64,000 bases of DNA, taken from assembly GCF_010095445.2 (NCBI RefSeq), contig NZ_WFGV02000004.1, positions 62,001 through 126,000 on the forward strand. The letters run 5' to 3'. A program made the translations under genes and the position numbers. The DNA is from Pseudomonas sp. TNT3. Lineage in GTDB: Bacteria; Pseudomonadota; Gammaproteobacteria; Pseudomonadales; Pseudomonadaceae. A model generated the notes under the pieces. It saw only the letters and a program-made list of their open reading frames with translations. It searched no databases and was not told the DNA's origin. Positions 53,673 to 63,089 of this stretch are shown one piece after another; within the stretch, counting starts at the first letter, position 1, and each line of letters begins with the position of its first letter.

Positions 53673-54146
53673 ATGTCAGAAAACACTCAGTTGAACAACG
53701 AAATCCGCTATTGGCTGATGGATTGCGGCCTCTTCGATCACTTGCTGCCAGCGGACTTCGCGGCGGCGTCCGGCTACTTCAGCATCAGCACCGTCCCCGA
53801 GGGCGAAGTGATTTTCCACGAAGGCGATGCCGGCAGCTTCATGTGCATCATCCACAGCGGCCAGGTGGCCGTGCAGAAGACCAACAGTGACGGGCAAGCC
53901 GTGACCATGGCCACCCTGCGCAGCGGCCGGGCGTTCGGCGAAATGGCCGTGCTGGATGGCGAACGCCGCTCGGCCAGTTGCGTGGCGGCGAGCAACTGCC
54001 AGTTGCTCAACCTGGGCAAGGATTCGCTGGAGAAGATGCTCAACGATTCGCCAAAAATCGCCGCCAAGATCATCCGCGCCCTTGCCGTTTCGCTTTCCAA
54101 ACGCCTGCGCATGGCGGATGGACAACTGCTGTCCCAACAATTTTAA
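53673..54146 (+). CDS. Stand-alone cyclic-nucleotide-binding domain protein
   Basis: 157 residues; a CRP/cNMP-binding beta-roll (about 25-140) with VIFHEGDAGSFMCIIHSGQV and the phosphate-binding segment SGRAFGEMAVLDGERRSASC. There is no DNA-binding domain after it, so it is not a CRP-type regulator. It could bind cAMP or c-di-GMP and act by contacting a partner. Its stop overlaps the stop of the opposite-strand gene. Confidence 0.87.
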   Translation: MSENTQLNNEIRYWLMDCGLFDHLLPADFAAASGYFSISTVPEGEVIFHEGDAGSFMCIIHSGQVAVQKTNSDGQAVTMATLRSGRAFGEMAVLDGERRSASCVAASNCQLLNLGKDSLEKMLNDSPKIAAKIIRALAVSLSKRLRMADGQLLSQQF

Positions 54147-54433
54147 CCGCCAGGGGATTTAATCCTGGTGTTGTTCTGCTCAAGGCCCGGCAAGGTCTGG
54201 TCCTTGGGCGGATTGGGCATTTCAATCCGCGGCAACAAGGGCGCGCTGCCACTGCCAGGACCGGCCCTCGGCACACTGGTCGGGGTAATCTGCGGGTACG
54301 GTGTCGGTGTCGCGGTGCCGGGTGAACCGGACATCGGCGCGGGACTGGTGGGAATGACTTGCAGTTCCTGGGCCTGCACTGCAGGAATCGAGAGCGCGGC
54401 CAAGGCAATGACCGTTAGAATGGTGCGCTTCAT
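54143..54433 (-). CDS. Small proline-rich exported protein
   Basis: 96 residues from the ATG at 54433 (GGAG upstream). Signal peptide MKRTILTVIALAALSIPAVQA with cleavage near residue 21, then a low-complexity mature part rich in Pro, Thr, Ser and Gly. No domain recognised. It is convergent with the cyclic-nucleotide gene, with which it shares 4 bases. Confidence 0.65.
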   Translation of the reverse strand: MKRTILTVIALAALSIPAVQAQELQVIPTSPAPMSGSPGTATPTPYPQITPTSVPRAGPGSGSAPLLPRIEMPNPPKDQTLPGLEQNNTRIKSPGG

Positions 54434-54526
54434 CAATGGCTCCGTTAGCCTTGTTGTCTATTTGCAGGCTACTCCCAACTGCGCGTGTTTGCCCTCCCCA
54501 ATACCCAATCTTCTCAAGAGAGCCTC

Positions 54527-55213
54527 ATGAAACGTTTCGTACTGCTCGACACCACTCCGATTCCTGAAAATGGCGGTGCCCTGTGCCTGTTCGAATACGG
54601 TGAGGATTTCGTCATCAAGATCCAGGGCGGCGATGGCGGGCAGCTGATGAATACCCGCATGCATGGTTCTGAAGATGCCCTGGCGGAGATTCCTTGCCGC
54701 AAGGTTGCCGGCCGGCCGGACTCGCGGGTATTGATCGGTGGCCTGGGCATGGGCTTCACCCTCGCCTCGGCCCTAAAGCACCTGGGCAAAACCGCGCAAG
54801 TGGTCGTGGCCGAACTGGTGCCCGGCGTCGTTGAATGGAACCGCGGACCGCTCGGCGAAAAGGCCGGCAACCCGCTGCTCGACCCGCGTACCGTCATCCG
54901 CATGGAAGACGTGGCCAAGGTCCTGCAAGCCGAACCCCAGGGCTTTGACGCGATCATGCTCGACGTCGACAACGGCCCTGAAGGCCTGACTCAAAAAGCC
55001 AACAGCTGGCTGTATTCCGCGGGTGGACTGAGCGCGTGCGCCAAAGCACTGCGCCCTAAAGGCGTACTGGCCGTCTGGTCGGCGAGCGCCGATCGGCAGT
55101 TTTCCGACAAACTGAAAAAAGCCGGTTTCAAGGCCGAGGAAGTGCAGGTCTTCGCCCACGGAAACAAAGGTACCCGCCATACCATCTGGATTGCCGAGAA
55201 GCTCAAGGGCTGA
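54527..55213 (+). CDS. Spermidine-synthase-like methyltransferase-fold protein
   Basis: 228 residues from the ATG at 54527 (AAGAGAG upstream). The Rossmann fold begins LIGGLGMGFTLASALKHLGK (glycine loop), VVVAELVPGVVEWNRG, and DAIMLDVDNGPEG, which match the spermidine synthase/methyltransferase superfamily. It is shorter than SpeE and lacks the canonical N-terminal domain, so polyamine synthesis is not proven. Confidence 0.78.
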   Translation: MKRFVLLDTTPIPENGGALCLFEYGEDFVIKIQGGDGGQLMNTRMHGSEDALAEIPCRKVAGRPDSRVLIGGLGMGFTLASALKHLGKTAQVVVAELVPGVVEWNRGPLGEKAGNPLLDPRTVIRMEDVAKVLQAEPQGFDAIMLDVDNGPEGLTQKANSWLYSAGGLSACAKALRPKGVLAVWSASADRQFSDKLKKAGFKAEEVQVFAHGNKGTRHTIWIAEKLKG

Positions 55214-55262
55214 GCTAAACTCCCTCTATAACCGTCATTAGTCTTTTTACAAAGGTGAACCC

Positions 55263-55637
55263 ATGAGTTCGTCAACGCCTCCAACCAACACGTCGAAGTT
55301 GGACCGCATCCTTGCCGATAACCAGCGCGACAAGGAAATGGGTTACCGCGACAAGGCTCTGAAGATGTACCCGCACGTGTGCGGCCGCTGCGCCCGTGAG
55401 TTTTCCGGCAAGCGCCTGAGCGAACTGACCGTGCATCACCGCGACCATAACCATGACAACAACCCGCAGGATGGGTCGAACTGGGAGTTGTTGTGCCTGT
55501 ATTGCCACGATAACGAGCACTCGCGCTACACCGACCAGCAGTATTTCAGCGAGGGGTCGTTGGGTTCGCCGAAGATTGCCAAGGCGACGCATAACCCGTT
55601 TGCGGCGTTGGCCGGGTTGATGAAGAAGGAAGATTAA
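55263..55637 (+). CDS. yajD: YajD-family HNH nuclease
   Basis: 124 residues, HNH motif with zinc-binding Cys40-x2-Cys43, HHRDHNHDNN (58-67), Cys78-x2-Cys81 and His82/His86. It is a conserved small HNH protein in gamma-proteobacteria; the physiological target is unknown. It lies 49 bases after the previous gene. Confidence 0.9.
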   Translation: MSSSTPPTNTSKLDRILADNQRDKEMGYRDKALKMYPHVCGRCAREFSGKRLSELTVHHRDHNHDNNPQDGSNWELLCLYCHDNEHSRYTDQQYFSEGSLGSPKIAKATHNPFAALAGLMKKED

Positions 55638-55659
55638 TATCTCCAGTGCCTCGGCGGGC

Positions 55660-55772
55660 ACTATCGTGAGCAGGCTCGCTCCTACGCGTATTGATGTCGT
55701 ACACAAACTCTGTGCTCGATAGTTGAACCTGTGGAAGTGAGCCTGCTCCGGGAGGCGTTCCGACGATAACGG
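55660..55772. repeat. Degenerate REP pair
   Basis: A left arm (CTATCGTGAGCAGGCTCGCT) and a right arm (GTGGAAGTGAGCCTGCTCCG plus GGAGGCGTTCCGACGATAAC) are weak inverted copies. The right arm shares CGTTCCGACGAT with the hairpin at 18953-19115. Confidence 0.6.
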
Positions 55773-55858
55773 TCTTCCATACACCGCCAATCTCAAACCA
55801 AACACCCCTCCCCCAATCCCCGTATAATCGCCGTTTTTTCCCCGAAGGCACCCCGCTC

Positions 55859-56329
55859 GTGGCAGACAAACGGTACAGCTGCATTGGTTTGTATAACCCC
55901 AAATCACCGGAAAACGTCGGTTCGGTCATGCGCGCCGCCGGCTGCTATGGCGTGGCCTCAGTGTTCTACACCGGCAAACGTTATGAACGCGCCGCCGACT
56001 TCGTGACCGACACCAAGCGCGTGCACTACGACATCCCGCTGATCGGCATCGATGACCTGAAGAAAATCCTGCCGCTCAATTGCGTACCGGTCGCCGTGGA
56101 ACTGGTTGAAGGCGCCCGTCCGCTGCCCGAGTACACGCACCCGGACCGTGCGCTGTACATCTTCGGCCCGGAAGACGGCTCGCTGGATAAAGAGATTCGC
56201 GACTGGTGCGAAGACGTGGTGTACATCCCGACTACCGGCTGCATGAACCTCGCCGCCACGGTCAACGTCGTGCTCTACGACCGCATGGCCAAGGGCCTGA
56301 ATACCCGCTCGGGGCCGAAATTCCGCTGA
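55859..56329 (+). CDS. SpoU-family RNA methyltransferase (TrmH/TrmL-like)
   Basis: 156 residues from a GTG at 55859 with GAAGG upstream. SPOUT-knot motifs: NPKSPENVGSVMRAAGCYGV (motif 1), YIFGPEDGSLDKEI (motif 2) and IPTTGCMNLAATVNVVLYDR (motif 3). It is a short SpoU protein without an extra RNA-binding domain. The rRNA or tRNA position it methylates is not evident. Confidence 0.9.
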   Translation: MADKRYSCIGLYNPKSPENVGSVMRAAGCYGVASVFYTGKRYERAADFVTDTKRVHYDIPLIGIDDLKKILPLNCVPVAVELVEGARPLPEYTHPDRALYIFGPEDGSLDKEIRDWCEDVVYIPTTGCMNLAATVNVVLYDRMAKGLNTRSGPKFR

Positions 56330-56421
56330 ATCGCCGCACATCCAATGGAACAAGCCGGCCGCTTCGGCAGTCAGCTTAATTATCTATTCTTGAAGCAGCC
56401 ATTTCCGCCAGGAGACAGATC

Positions 56422-56799
56422 ATGAGCGAACTCAAACGCGTAGAACGCATCGAATCCACCCCGTTCCAGACCTACCCGGACCAGAACGTCCATGGCTGGG
56501 AGCGCATCGGTTCCCTCGCCGGCGGTGTCGTGATGATGGGCAAAGGCCTGCGCCGTGGCGGTATTTTCGGTTTGATTCAAGTGGCGATTGGCGGCGTGGC
56601 GCTGGCACGTGGCATTACCGGGCACAGTTCGGCCAAGAGCCTGCTGGAAAAAAGCCGTCAGGACATGAACAACGTGCGGGCGAAGATTGAGCGGGCCGGG
56701 GAAGAGTTGAGCCGTTTGAAGGCGAATGCCGAGGCAGCGACCAACACCGCAACGGTGACCGGGAATGATTCGTTGAAATCCCCTAAAACCGGGGTTTGA
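56422..56799 (+). CDS. Small membrane protein, YgaP/DUF2892-like
   Basis: 125 residues. AGGAGA precedes the ATG. A Gly-rich hydrophobic core (GSLAGGVVMMGKGLRRGGIF, then GLIQVAIGGVALARGITGHS) resembles the DUF2892 inner-membrane family; a polar coiled C-terminal tail follows (SAKSLLEKSRQDMNNV). Function unknown. Confidence 0.75.
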   Translation: MSELKRVERIESTPFQTYPDQNVHGWERIGSLAGGVVMMGKGLRRGGIFGLIQVAIGGVALARGITGHSSAKSLLEKSRQDMNNVRAKIERAGEELSRLKANAEAATNTATVTGNDSLKSPKTGV

Positions 56800-56830
56800 T
56801 CCGACAGATGTGTTGAGGTGCATGACCTCT

Positions 56831-56908
56831 TCGCGAGCAAGCCCGCTCCCACAGTAGATCGGTGTCATACACAAAGGCCCCCGTGGGAGCTAGCCTGCTA
56901 GCGATGGC
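56831..56908. repeat. REP-type inverted repeat pair
   Basis: TCGCGAGCAAGCCCGCTCCC and the diverged inverted copy GTGGGAGCTAGCCTGCTAGC. It separates convergent genes. Confidence 0.75.
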
Positions 56909-56912
56909 GAAC

Positions 56913-58142
56913 TTACTGAAGCAACTCGCTATCGAGGACTTTGGAAGGTTCGCCGATGACGCTTTCGGCAAGTTGCACGAATTCCCTGGTGTCGACACTC
57001 TCCAGACGCATCGCCCCGCGCAGCACATCATCCAGCGACCGCTTGTTACGCGTCTTGATTCGGATCTCCTGATCCAGCTCACTCAGCAACAACACCGCTT
57101 TGCCAACCTGTGCCGAATTGACCTGCTCCCCCCGCAAGGTCGAGACTTTCTCGCTATCCCTGGCCAATCTCTTCTGCAAGCTCGCATACCGCTCATCACT
57201 CATGCCCCCGGCGCGCCGCACCAGTTCGATGGCGTAATACTCGGCAAACCCCTCGCTGATCCAGTCGCTGCGCTGCTTGTCGTTGATGCGCCCGAACACC
57301 TGAGCCAATTCGCGCACCAGCGCACTCGAGCCATTTTCGCTGACCAGTGGCAGACGCGTGTTCAGGTAGATTGACTCCCGCGCGGCAAGGCTGCCGCGCC
57401 ACATCGGGTCGTTGGCACCGACGATCAGCAGTTTGCTGGGATGACGGGGAAATACAGCCTGTACCTGCGGCCAGACAAACGTCAGTAACGTCAGTACATC
57501 CATGCGCCGCATGCCCTGCCCCTGAGGCGAAGCAACCGTCACTTCGGTTTCCCCCAGGCGTGTGCGGCGCGTGCCGAGGTGGCCGGCGAGCATCCAGCCC
57601 GTGGGTCGGTCAAACAGGCGGGAGACGTTATCGATGCGGAATTTGTTTTTGCCGATCCTCGGCCAGGAGGTCTCTACGCTTTTCCAGCCGTTGGGCAATT
57701 CGAATTCAAGGCGCGAAACCAGTTCGATACCGTCCTGCTGATCGAGCTTCGCGGCGGGAACCAGATCATCGCCGCGCATCAGTGCCCAGGTCGGCGTCAT
57801 GCGTGTGTCGAAGCTGCCGCTCTTGCGCCCGTGGCTGATGCGCACGCGGTAGGTCAGGCTGGCCTTTTCCGCAATGGGGCGCCAGACGCCACGCGTGTGC
57901 TTGCCTGGGCTGAGCTGCCACTGGCCGTCGGCCTTGAAATCGCTGTAATGGCTGCCATCACCGAGATCGAAATCCAGACTGCGAACCGCCGAGCCTTGGG
58001 CCAGGGTCAACCGCACCTCCGCCTGATCGCTTTGCGGCAACAGGCGTACGTGATAATCCAGATCGACCTTCTTTGCCGCCCACACGGACGAACTCAGGGC
58101 CAGTAGCCCAACCGCCAACGCCAGCCGCAATCCCACAGCCAT
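56913..58142 (-). CDS. Exported gluzincin-fold protein with lost catalytic motif
   Basis: 409 residues with signal peptide (cleavage near residue 23, SSSVWAAKK). The N-terminal beta-domain and C-terminal helical region resemble M1/M61 peptidases. Where the HExxH zinc motif is expected there is RELAQ (278-282, in SALVRELAQVFGRIND), while the second motif ISEGFAEYYA (E297, E301) is well kept. Both zinc histidines are missing, so it is probably not a zinc peptidase and may be a binding or scaffold protein. AGGGGA lies upstream of the ATG. Confidence 0.78.
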   Translation of the reverse strand: MAVGLRLALAVGLLALSSSVWAAKKVDLDYHVRLLPQSDQAEVRLTLAQGSAVRSLDFDLGDGSHYSDFKADGQWQLSPGKHTRGVWRPIAEKASLTYRVRISHGRKSGSFDTRMTPTWALMRGDDLVPAAKLDQQDGIELVSRLEFELPNGWKSVETSWPRIGKNKFRIDNVSRLFDRPTGWMLAGHLGTRRTRLGETEVTVASPQGQGMRRMDVLTLLTFVWPQVQAVFPRHPSKLLIVGANDPMWRGSLAARESIYLNTRLPLVSENGSSALVRELAQVFGRINDKQRSDWISEGFAEYYAIELVRRAGGMSDERYASLQKRLARDSEKVSTLRGEQVNSAQVGKAVLLLSELDQEIRIKTRNKRSLDDVLRGAMRLESVDTREFVQLAESVIGEPSKVLDSELLQ

Positions 58143-58156
58143 ACACCGTCCCCTTT

Positions 58157-58200
58157 TGTGGCGAGCGAGCTTGCTCGCGCCGGGCTGCGTAGCGGCCCCA
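58157..58200. repeat. Single REP half
   Basis: TGTGGCGAGCGAGCTTGCTC plus GCGCCGGGCTGCGTAGC; a solo REP with an internal palindrome upstream of the gluzincin-like gene. Confidence 0.65.
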
Positions 58201-58283
58201 AATCCTTCTGACCACTGCCCACTGTGTGGGTGCTACGCACGCGAGCGCCAGCCCCCTCACCACCCAGTCAATAGCAATGAACA

Positions 58284-58751
58284 TTAACCCGCGCGAAAAA
58301 TCAGATGGTCTTCCCAATCATCCTCGGCCACGCTGCCTTCAGCGAGCATGCGTCCCGATTGTGAAATTCGTTCGTGGTGCACCGCATCGCGATCACCGCT
58401 CACCAGGTGATGCCAGAATGGCAAGTCCTTACCTTCACTGACCAGGCGATAACCGCAAGTGGGCGGTAGCCATTTGAACTCGTCGGCCTTGCCCGGTGTG
58501 AGCTGGATGCAGTCCGGCACCGACTCACGGCGATTGGGGTAATCGCTGCACTGGCAGGTTTTCAGATCCAGCAGTTTGCAGGCGATTCGGGTGTAATAAA
58601 CGCTGTTGTCGTCTTCGTCTTCGAGCTTTTGCAGGCAGCACAGGCCACAACCGTCGCACAGCGATTCCCATTCCTGCTGATCGAGTTGATCGAGGGTTTT
58701 GTGTTTCCAGAACGGTTCGACAGGGGTGGCCATGGGTTCGAGCATCGACAT
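58284..58751 (-). CDS. ycgN: YcgN family cysteine-cluster protein (UPF0260)
   Basis: 155 residues; [13 protein letters not shown] and [17 protein letters not shown] match the Cys-rich YcgN/UPF0260 family, predicted to bind zinc or an iron-sulfur cluster. Length agrees with E. coli YcgN. Starts at 58751, 58745 and 58733 are all possible; no Shine-Dalgarno decides. Function unknown. Confidence 0.87.
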   Translation of the reverse strand: MSMLEPMATPVEPFWKHKTLDQLDQQEWESLCDGCGLCCLQKLEDEDDNSVYYTRIACKLLDLKTCQCSDYPNRRESVPDCIQLTPGKADEFKWLPPTCGYRLVSEGKDLPFWHHLVSGDRDAVHHERISQSGRMLAEGSVAEDDWEDHLIFRAG

Positions 58752-59014
58752 CAGGTGGTGAAAAGGCCGCCAGTCTAGTGCGCGCAGCCCCTCGGGCCAA
58801 GCATTGGCGACTGCCGGTAGATCGGGACTTGTCAGCCAGGACGCCGCCCAGTAGTTTTGCCAATCACATCGAGCCAGATCTGCGTGCCATTAACGCCCGA
58901 CCGCGTTGCATTCAGATGAAGTGCCAGGCTCACGAAAAACCTCATCGCCCAGCCCAACTGCGCCCGCCGGTTTTCATTCGATTTTCTGACTCACACGTAG
59001 CAAGGAATCTCTGC

Positions 59015-59608
59015 ATGAGTAACAACCCTCGCGTTGCCGATTACGTCATCCACCCACAGTTCACTGATCGCTGGTCGCCCCGTGCCTTTACCTGCGAAGC
59101 CATTCCTGAAGAAACCCTGCTGAGCTTCTTCGAAGCCGCTCGCTGGGCGCCGTCGGCTTACAACTCTCAGCCGTGGCGGTTTCTGTACGCCCGTCGCGAC
59201 ACGCCAAACTGGGAGCGTTACCTGGGTCTGCTGAACGAATTCAACCGGGGTTGGGCGCAACATGCGTCGGCACTGGTGATTGTCATCTCGAAAACCACCT
59301 TTACCGCACCAGGGGCTACCGAAGAAACGCCAGCCTTGTGGCACACCTTCGACACGGGTTCGGCCTGGGGCCATCTGGCGCTGCAAGCGAGCATCAGCGG
59401 CTGGCACACCCACGGCATGGCCGGTTTTGATCAGGAACTGACCCGCAAGGAGCTGAACATTCCCGAGGGATATTCGCTGCATGCGGCGGTGGCGGTGGGT
59501 AAACTGGGGGACAAGTCGACCCTGGCGGACTACCTGCAAGCGCGTGAAGTACCGAGCCCGCGTCGTCCGTTGAGCGAGCTGGTTGCCGAGGGTGATTTCA
59601 GTTTGTAA
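59015..59608 (+). CDS. Nitroreductase-family protein
   Basis: 197 residues from the ATG at 59015 with AAGGA upstream; longer readings from 58778 cross non-coding DNA. FMN-binding RWSPRAFTCEAIPEETLLSF and the APSAYNSQPWRFLYARR motif are typical. Uses NAD(P)H and FMN to reduce an unknown substrate. It is alone, followed by a REP. Confidence 0.88.
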   Translation: MSNNPRVADYVIHPQFTDRWSPRAFTCEAIPEETLLSFFEAARWAPSAYNSQPWRFLYARRDTPNWERYLGLLNEFNRGWAQHASALVIVISKTTFTAPGATEETPALWHTFDTGSAWGHLALQASISGWHTHGMAGFDQELTRKELNIPEGYSLHAAVAVGKLGDKSTLADYLQAREVPSPRRPLSELVAEGDFSL

Positions 59609-59625
59609 TCCACACCGAAGATCTA

Positions 59626-59709
59626 CTGTAGGAGCGAGCTTGCTCGCGATGGTGTGTCAGTCAACGCCAAGGTGTCTGACACTCCATCGCGAGCAAGCTC
59701 GCTCCTACA
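59626..59709. repeat. REP-type inverted repeat pair
   Basis: Arms CTGTAGGAGCGAGCTTGCTC and the complement ending GCTCCTACA, between convergent genes. Confidence 0.85.
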
Positions 59710-59742
59710 AAGATTTTGCACCAGATTCAAGCAAGGGCTGCT

Positions 59743-60675
59743 TCAATACCCGCGATTGAAATCCACTTCCCCGCGCAACGCTTCGCCCGCCTGGTACGCC
59801 CGCAGGTTTTCGACAAACAGATTCACCATCATCGAAGGCGAAGTCGGTGCCGAGCTGTGCCCGGTCAGCAACAACCCCCACGCCGTCCAGAACGGATGAC
59901 GTTGCGGCAGCGGTTCCTGACGGCAGACATCGATCACGGCGCCGGCCAGATGCCCTTCTTTCAAGGCTTCCACCAAGTCTGCATCGACCACCGCCACGCC
60001 GCGTCCAACGTTGATGAACAAACCGGTCGGCTTGAACAGCTTGAACAGCGCAGCGTCGTACAGGTCGTGGGTATTTGGGGTGTTTGGCAGCAGGTTGATC
60101 ACGTAATCCACTTCACCGACCAGGCGCGGCAAGTCCGCCAGCACGCCCACGTGCTTGAACGGGACCTGCTCGCGAGCCTCGCTGGCGATGCCGTAGAGCT
60201 CCACACCAAACGGCTGCAGAAATTGCGCCACCGTCTGGCCGATGTCGCCCGTACCGACGATCAATACCTTGCGACCTGCCAGGCTCTGGCCCTGGCGGTT
60301 ATCCCACTTGCGCTCGACCTGGCTGACCAGCCGGGGCAGCACTTCACGCTCGTGGCCGAGCATGTAGGTGAGGACGTATTCGGCCATGACCTGACCAAAA
60401 ATCCCTACCGCGCGAGTCAGGCGATAGTGGCGTGGCAAACCGTCGGCCAGCAACGGCGTGATGCCCGCCCAGGTCGATTGCAGCCATTGAGGTTCATGCC
60501 CCTGACGCAACAGGGTGGCCAGCAGATCCGGCTGTCCGAGCCAGATCGGGCAATCCGCCGCCAGGCTGGCCAGTTCGGCAGAATCGCCGCTGGTCAATAC
60601 TTCCAGCTCAGGCGCAGCCTGACGCAACAGTTGGGCATACACGGGGTGGTCGTGTTCAGCAATCAGAACGCGCAT
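59743..60675 (-). CDS. D-2-hydroxyacid dehydrogenase (GhrA-like)
   Basis: 310 residues with a Rossmann NAD(P) site at about 141-165 (VLIVGTGDIGQTVAQFLQPF), catalytic Arg in FINVGRGVAVVD, Glu in VIDVCRQEPLP and His in LLTGHSSAPT. The family includes glyoxylate/hydroxypyruvate reductases that turn these acids into glycolate or glycerate. The precise substrate is not evident. Confidence 0.88.
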   Translation of the reverse strand: MRVLIAEHDHPVYAQLLRQAAPELEVLTSGDSAELASLAADCPIWLGQPDLLATLLRQGHEPQWLQSTWAGITPLLADGLPRHYRLTRAVGIFGQVMAEYVLTYMLGHEREVLPRLVSQVERKWDNRQGQSLAGRKVLIVGTGDIGQTVAQFLQPFGVELYGIASEAREQVPFKHVGVLADLPRLVGEVDYVINLLPNTPNTHDLYDAALFKLFKPTGLFINVGRGVAVVDADLVEALKEGHLAGAVIDVCRQEPLPQRHPFWTAWGLLLTGHSSAPTSPSMMVNLFVENLRAYQAGEALRGEVDFNRGY

Positions 60676-60809
60676 GGTTCAAACCTTTCAAAAGCAGCGC
60701 AGACGACCGTCGGCGGAGTCGTGCTCCGTCATCGCGGCCATCGGCAAGAATTCAGTTCCAGTCTTTCAAGAGAGGGCGCGTCACAGGTGATGTGAAGCGC
60801 CCCAGCCGA

Positions 60810-61103
60810 TCACATCGGATCGTTGCGTCGCAGCAACTCTTCCGGCAGGTGTTCGATGTACTCGTCTTCGGCCGGCGGCATCTGCAGGTGGTAACCCTGC
60901 TTCTCGAGATTCTCCAGGACCACGGTGATGTCCTCGCGCGACAATTTGCGCTCGGGGGTCAGCACCAGGTCGAACGCATGATGGGGTTTGCCGAAGGCGG
61001 CCATCAGCGATTCCGGGACACGCTCCAGGGCATCGCTTTTGAGCACATAGAGGTACATCTCGTTTTTCTTCAGGCTTCGGTAGATGGAGCAAATACGTTT
61101 CAA
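60810..61103 (-). CDS. ycgL: YcgL domain protein
   Basis: 97 residues with the full YcgL domain ([40 protein letters not shown]). Its ATG overlaps the rnd stop by 4 bases, so it is translationally coupled to RNase D, a neighbourhood widely kept in gamma-proteobacteria. Molecular function unknown. Confidence 0.92.
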   Translation of the reverse strand: MKRICSIYRSLKKNEMYLYVLKSDALERVPESLMAAFGKPHHAFDLVLTPERKLSREDITVVLENLEKQGYHLQMPPAEDEYIEHLPEELLRRNDPM

Positions 61104-62233
61104 GGCTGTTCTCCGGGGGTGGCCAGGCTGTCGAGCAGCGCTTGGCCCATCAATTCGCGGCGCCAGCCACGCAGCGAATCAGGCAATTGGTAAGGACCAT
61201 TGGGGTAGCCGCTCTTGAGCAGCGCTTCCAGGGTTTTCTTGCGCAGCATCAATTCCGGCGCGATGTTCAGGCGCTCGGCTTCAGCCTGACCGATCGCGCG
61301 CAGCTGCTTGATCAGCGCAGCAGCATCCACCGGCAACGGCTCAGGCACGGCGGGCGGCCATTGATCAGGCGACACACTGCCAGAGCGCTTGATCAGATCA
61401 AGCAGAAACTCGCCATCCTGACGCACGGTACGCGGGTGCATGTCTTCGATTTTCCCCAGGGCACCGAGGCTATCCGGCTGGGTACGCGCCAATGGCCACA
61501 GGGAATGCTCGCGGACGATACGGTTGCGCGGCAGATCGCGGGCGCGGGCTTCGCGCTCACGCCAGGCGCACAGTTCACGCAATACCGCGAGTTGGGCGCG
61601 GGACAGCTTCCAGGCCAGCTTCGCTTCGCGATAGAGCTCGTACGGGTCCACCTCGCGACGCAGGTTGGCGACCAGTTCAGCGCCGTCTTCCAGCACCCAG
61701 TTGTACTTGTCGTCAGACAGCTTCGGACGCATGCGTACGAAAACTTCCGCCAAGTGCAGGGCATCTTCGGCGGCGTAGCTGATCTGTGTGTCGGAAAGCG
61801 GGCGTTGCAGCCAGTCGGAACGGGTTTCGCCCTTGGGCAGGTCGATGCCGAGCACTTCCTGCACCAACCGCGAATAGCCCATGGAGAACCCGAGGTTCAG
61901 GTACGCGGCGGCCAGCTGGGTGTCGAACAGCGGAGCCGGCAGACTGCCGGTCAGGCGCAGCAACACTTCGAGGTCTTCACTGCACGCGTGAACGACTTTG
62001 ACCACGGCCGGGTTTTCCAGCAACGCGGCCAGCGGCTGCCAGTTGTCGATGGTCAGCGGGTCAATCAGGTAAGCGCGTACGCCATCACCGATCTGCAGCA
62101 GGCCTGCAATCGGATAAAAGGTGTCGACCCGCATGAATTCGGTGTCGAGGGCAACGAATGGCAGTTTCTGCCACTCGGCGCAAAACTGACCGAGGCTATC
62201 GTTGTCGCGAATCCAGTGAATATCGATGGCCAC
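61100..62233 (-). CDS. rnd: Ribonuclease D
   Basis: 377 residues from the GTG at 62233, which has AGGGAG 6 bases upstream; longer frames to 62296 lack family sequence. DEDD exonuclease motifs: VALDTEFMR (Asp30, Glu32), [12 protein letters not shown], and [13 protein letters not shown] (Tyr and Asp of motif III), followed by two HRDC-type helical domains. It trims tRNA and other stable RNA 3' ends. Operon with ycgL. Confidence 0.95.
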   Translation of the reverse strand: MAIDIHWIRDNDSLGQFCAEWQKLPFVALDTEFMRVDTFYPIAGLLQIGDGVRAYLIDPLTIDNWQPLAALLENPAVVKVVHACSEDLEVLLRLTGSLPAPLFDTQLAAAYLNLGFSMGYSRLVQEVLGIDLPKGETRSDWLQRPLSDTQISYAAEDALHLAEVFVRMRPKLSDDKYNWVLEDGAELVANLRREVDPYELYREAKLAWKLSRAQLAVLRELCAWREREARARDLPRNRIVREHSLWPLARTQPDSLGALGKIEDMHPRTVRQDGEFLLDLIKRSGSVSPDQWPPAVPEPLPVDAAALIKQLRAIGQAEAERLNIAPELMLRKKTLEALLKSGYPNGPYQLPDSLRGWRRELMGQALLDSLATPGEQP

Positions 62234-62356
62234 ACGGCTCTCCCTTGAAGAATGGCGCGCAGTATATATCGCGACCGGCGATTTCCGCGCATCCACTGAA
62301 CAAGAGCTTTAGCGAAAAGACGCACCTGGCAGCAAGAAATGTCTGACAGGCGGGCG

Positions 62357-63025
62357 TTAACTAGCCTTACGAAGGACGTAGACCCGCATCCCCATGCAAC
62401 CGGGCAGATAGTCCTGATGACTGAGGATGCGCAAACCGGCTTCCTTGAACTGGGCTTCTACCTCGGCCCGACTGACCGATCCTTGTGCGGGTGAGACCTG
62501 CGAGCGGGACCGCAGCCCCTTGAATAGGGCTTCGACCCGCACCGCGACAATGACCGTATCGCGACCGACCCGATGAAACTCCTTGAGCATGGCCAACCGA
62601 TACTCGGCACCGTCGATGTGCTGAAAAAGTTGCATGCAAAAAATGCTGTCGACCGCGTTCGCTGACAAGCCGATCGAAAACGCAGAACTCTGAAACGTCT
62701 TGATCCGTTTGAGCACGTCGTGCGGATGATGGGTCTGGGCGTGATTGAGCATGTCCTGGGACGGATCGCAGGCAAGAATCACCCGGTTGGCATGTTCGGC
62801 CAACACTGGCCAGAACCGCCCCGCACCGCAGGCCACATCCAGGATCAACCCCGGTTCGCCCGCCACTTTCAACGCGTGACGCACCAGTTGCTCCGAGCGC
62901 CAGAACGTCAAACGCTCCGCCAGACCACGCGGTTGCGCCTGTCGGCAGACGCGGGCATGTTCCTCGTCGTAGCGCCGGGCGAACTCAAGCTCGACAGCAG
63001 AGGGTGGCAACGCGGACATGTGCAT
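62357..63025 (-). CDS. Class I SAM-dependent methyltransferase
   Basis: 222 residues from the ATG at 63025 with GAAGAG upstream (an ATG 6 bases downstream is an alternative). Motif I ILDVACGAGRFWPVLAEHAN, motif II ACDPSQDMLNHA and a Cys-rich SIFCMQLFQHIDGAEY segment show a Rossmann-fold methyltransferase. Substrate unknown; not clearly UbiE or BioC. It lies downstream of the phosphoethanolamine transferase gene. Confidence 0.85.
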   Translation of the reverse strand: MHMSALPPSAVELEFARRYDEEHARVCRQAQPRGLAERLTFWRSEQLVRHALKVAGEPGLILDVACGAGRFWPVLAEHANRVILACDPSQDMLNHAQTHHPHDVLKRIKTFQSSAFSIGLSANAVDSIFCMQLFQHIDGAEYRLAMLKEFHRVGRDTVIVAVRVEALFKGLRSRSQVSPAQGSVSRAEVEAQFKEAGLRILSHQDYLPGCMGMRVYVLRKAS

Positions 63026-63089
63026 GACTCTTCGGGAAATAAGTACCGGCCGCCGATTAGCGGCCGTCGCGTGAAAAAAGGTCGAGCAC

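Noticed and set aside
58778..59014. N-terminal extension of the nitroreductase
   Set aside because: The extra 79 codons have no similarity to the family, and AAGGA precedes the ATG at 59015.
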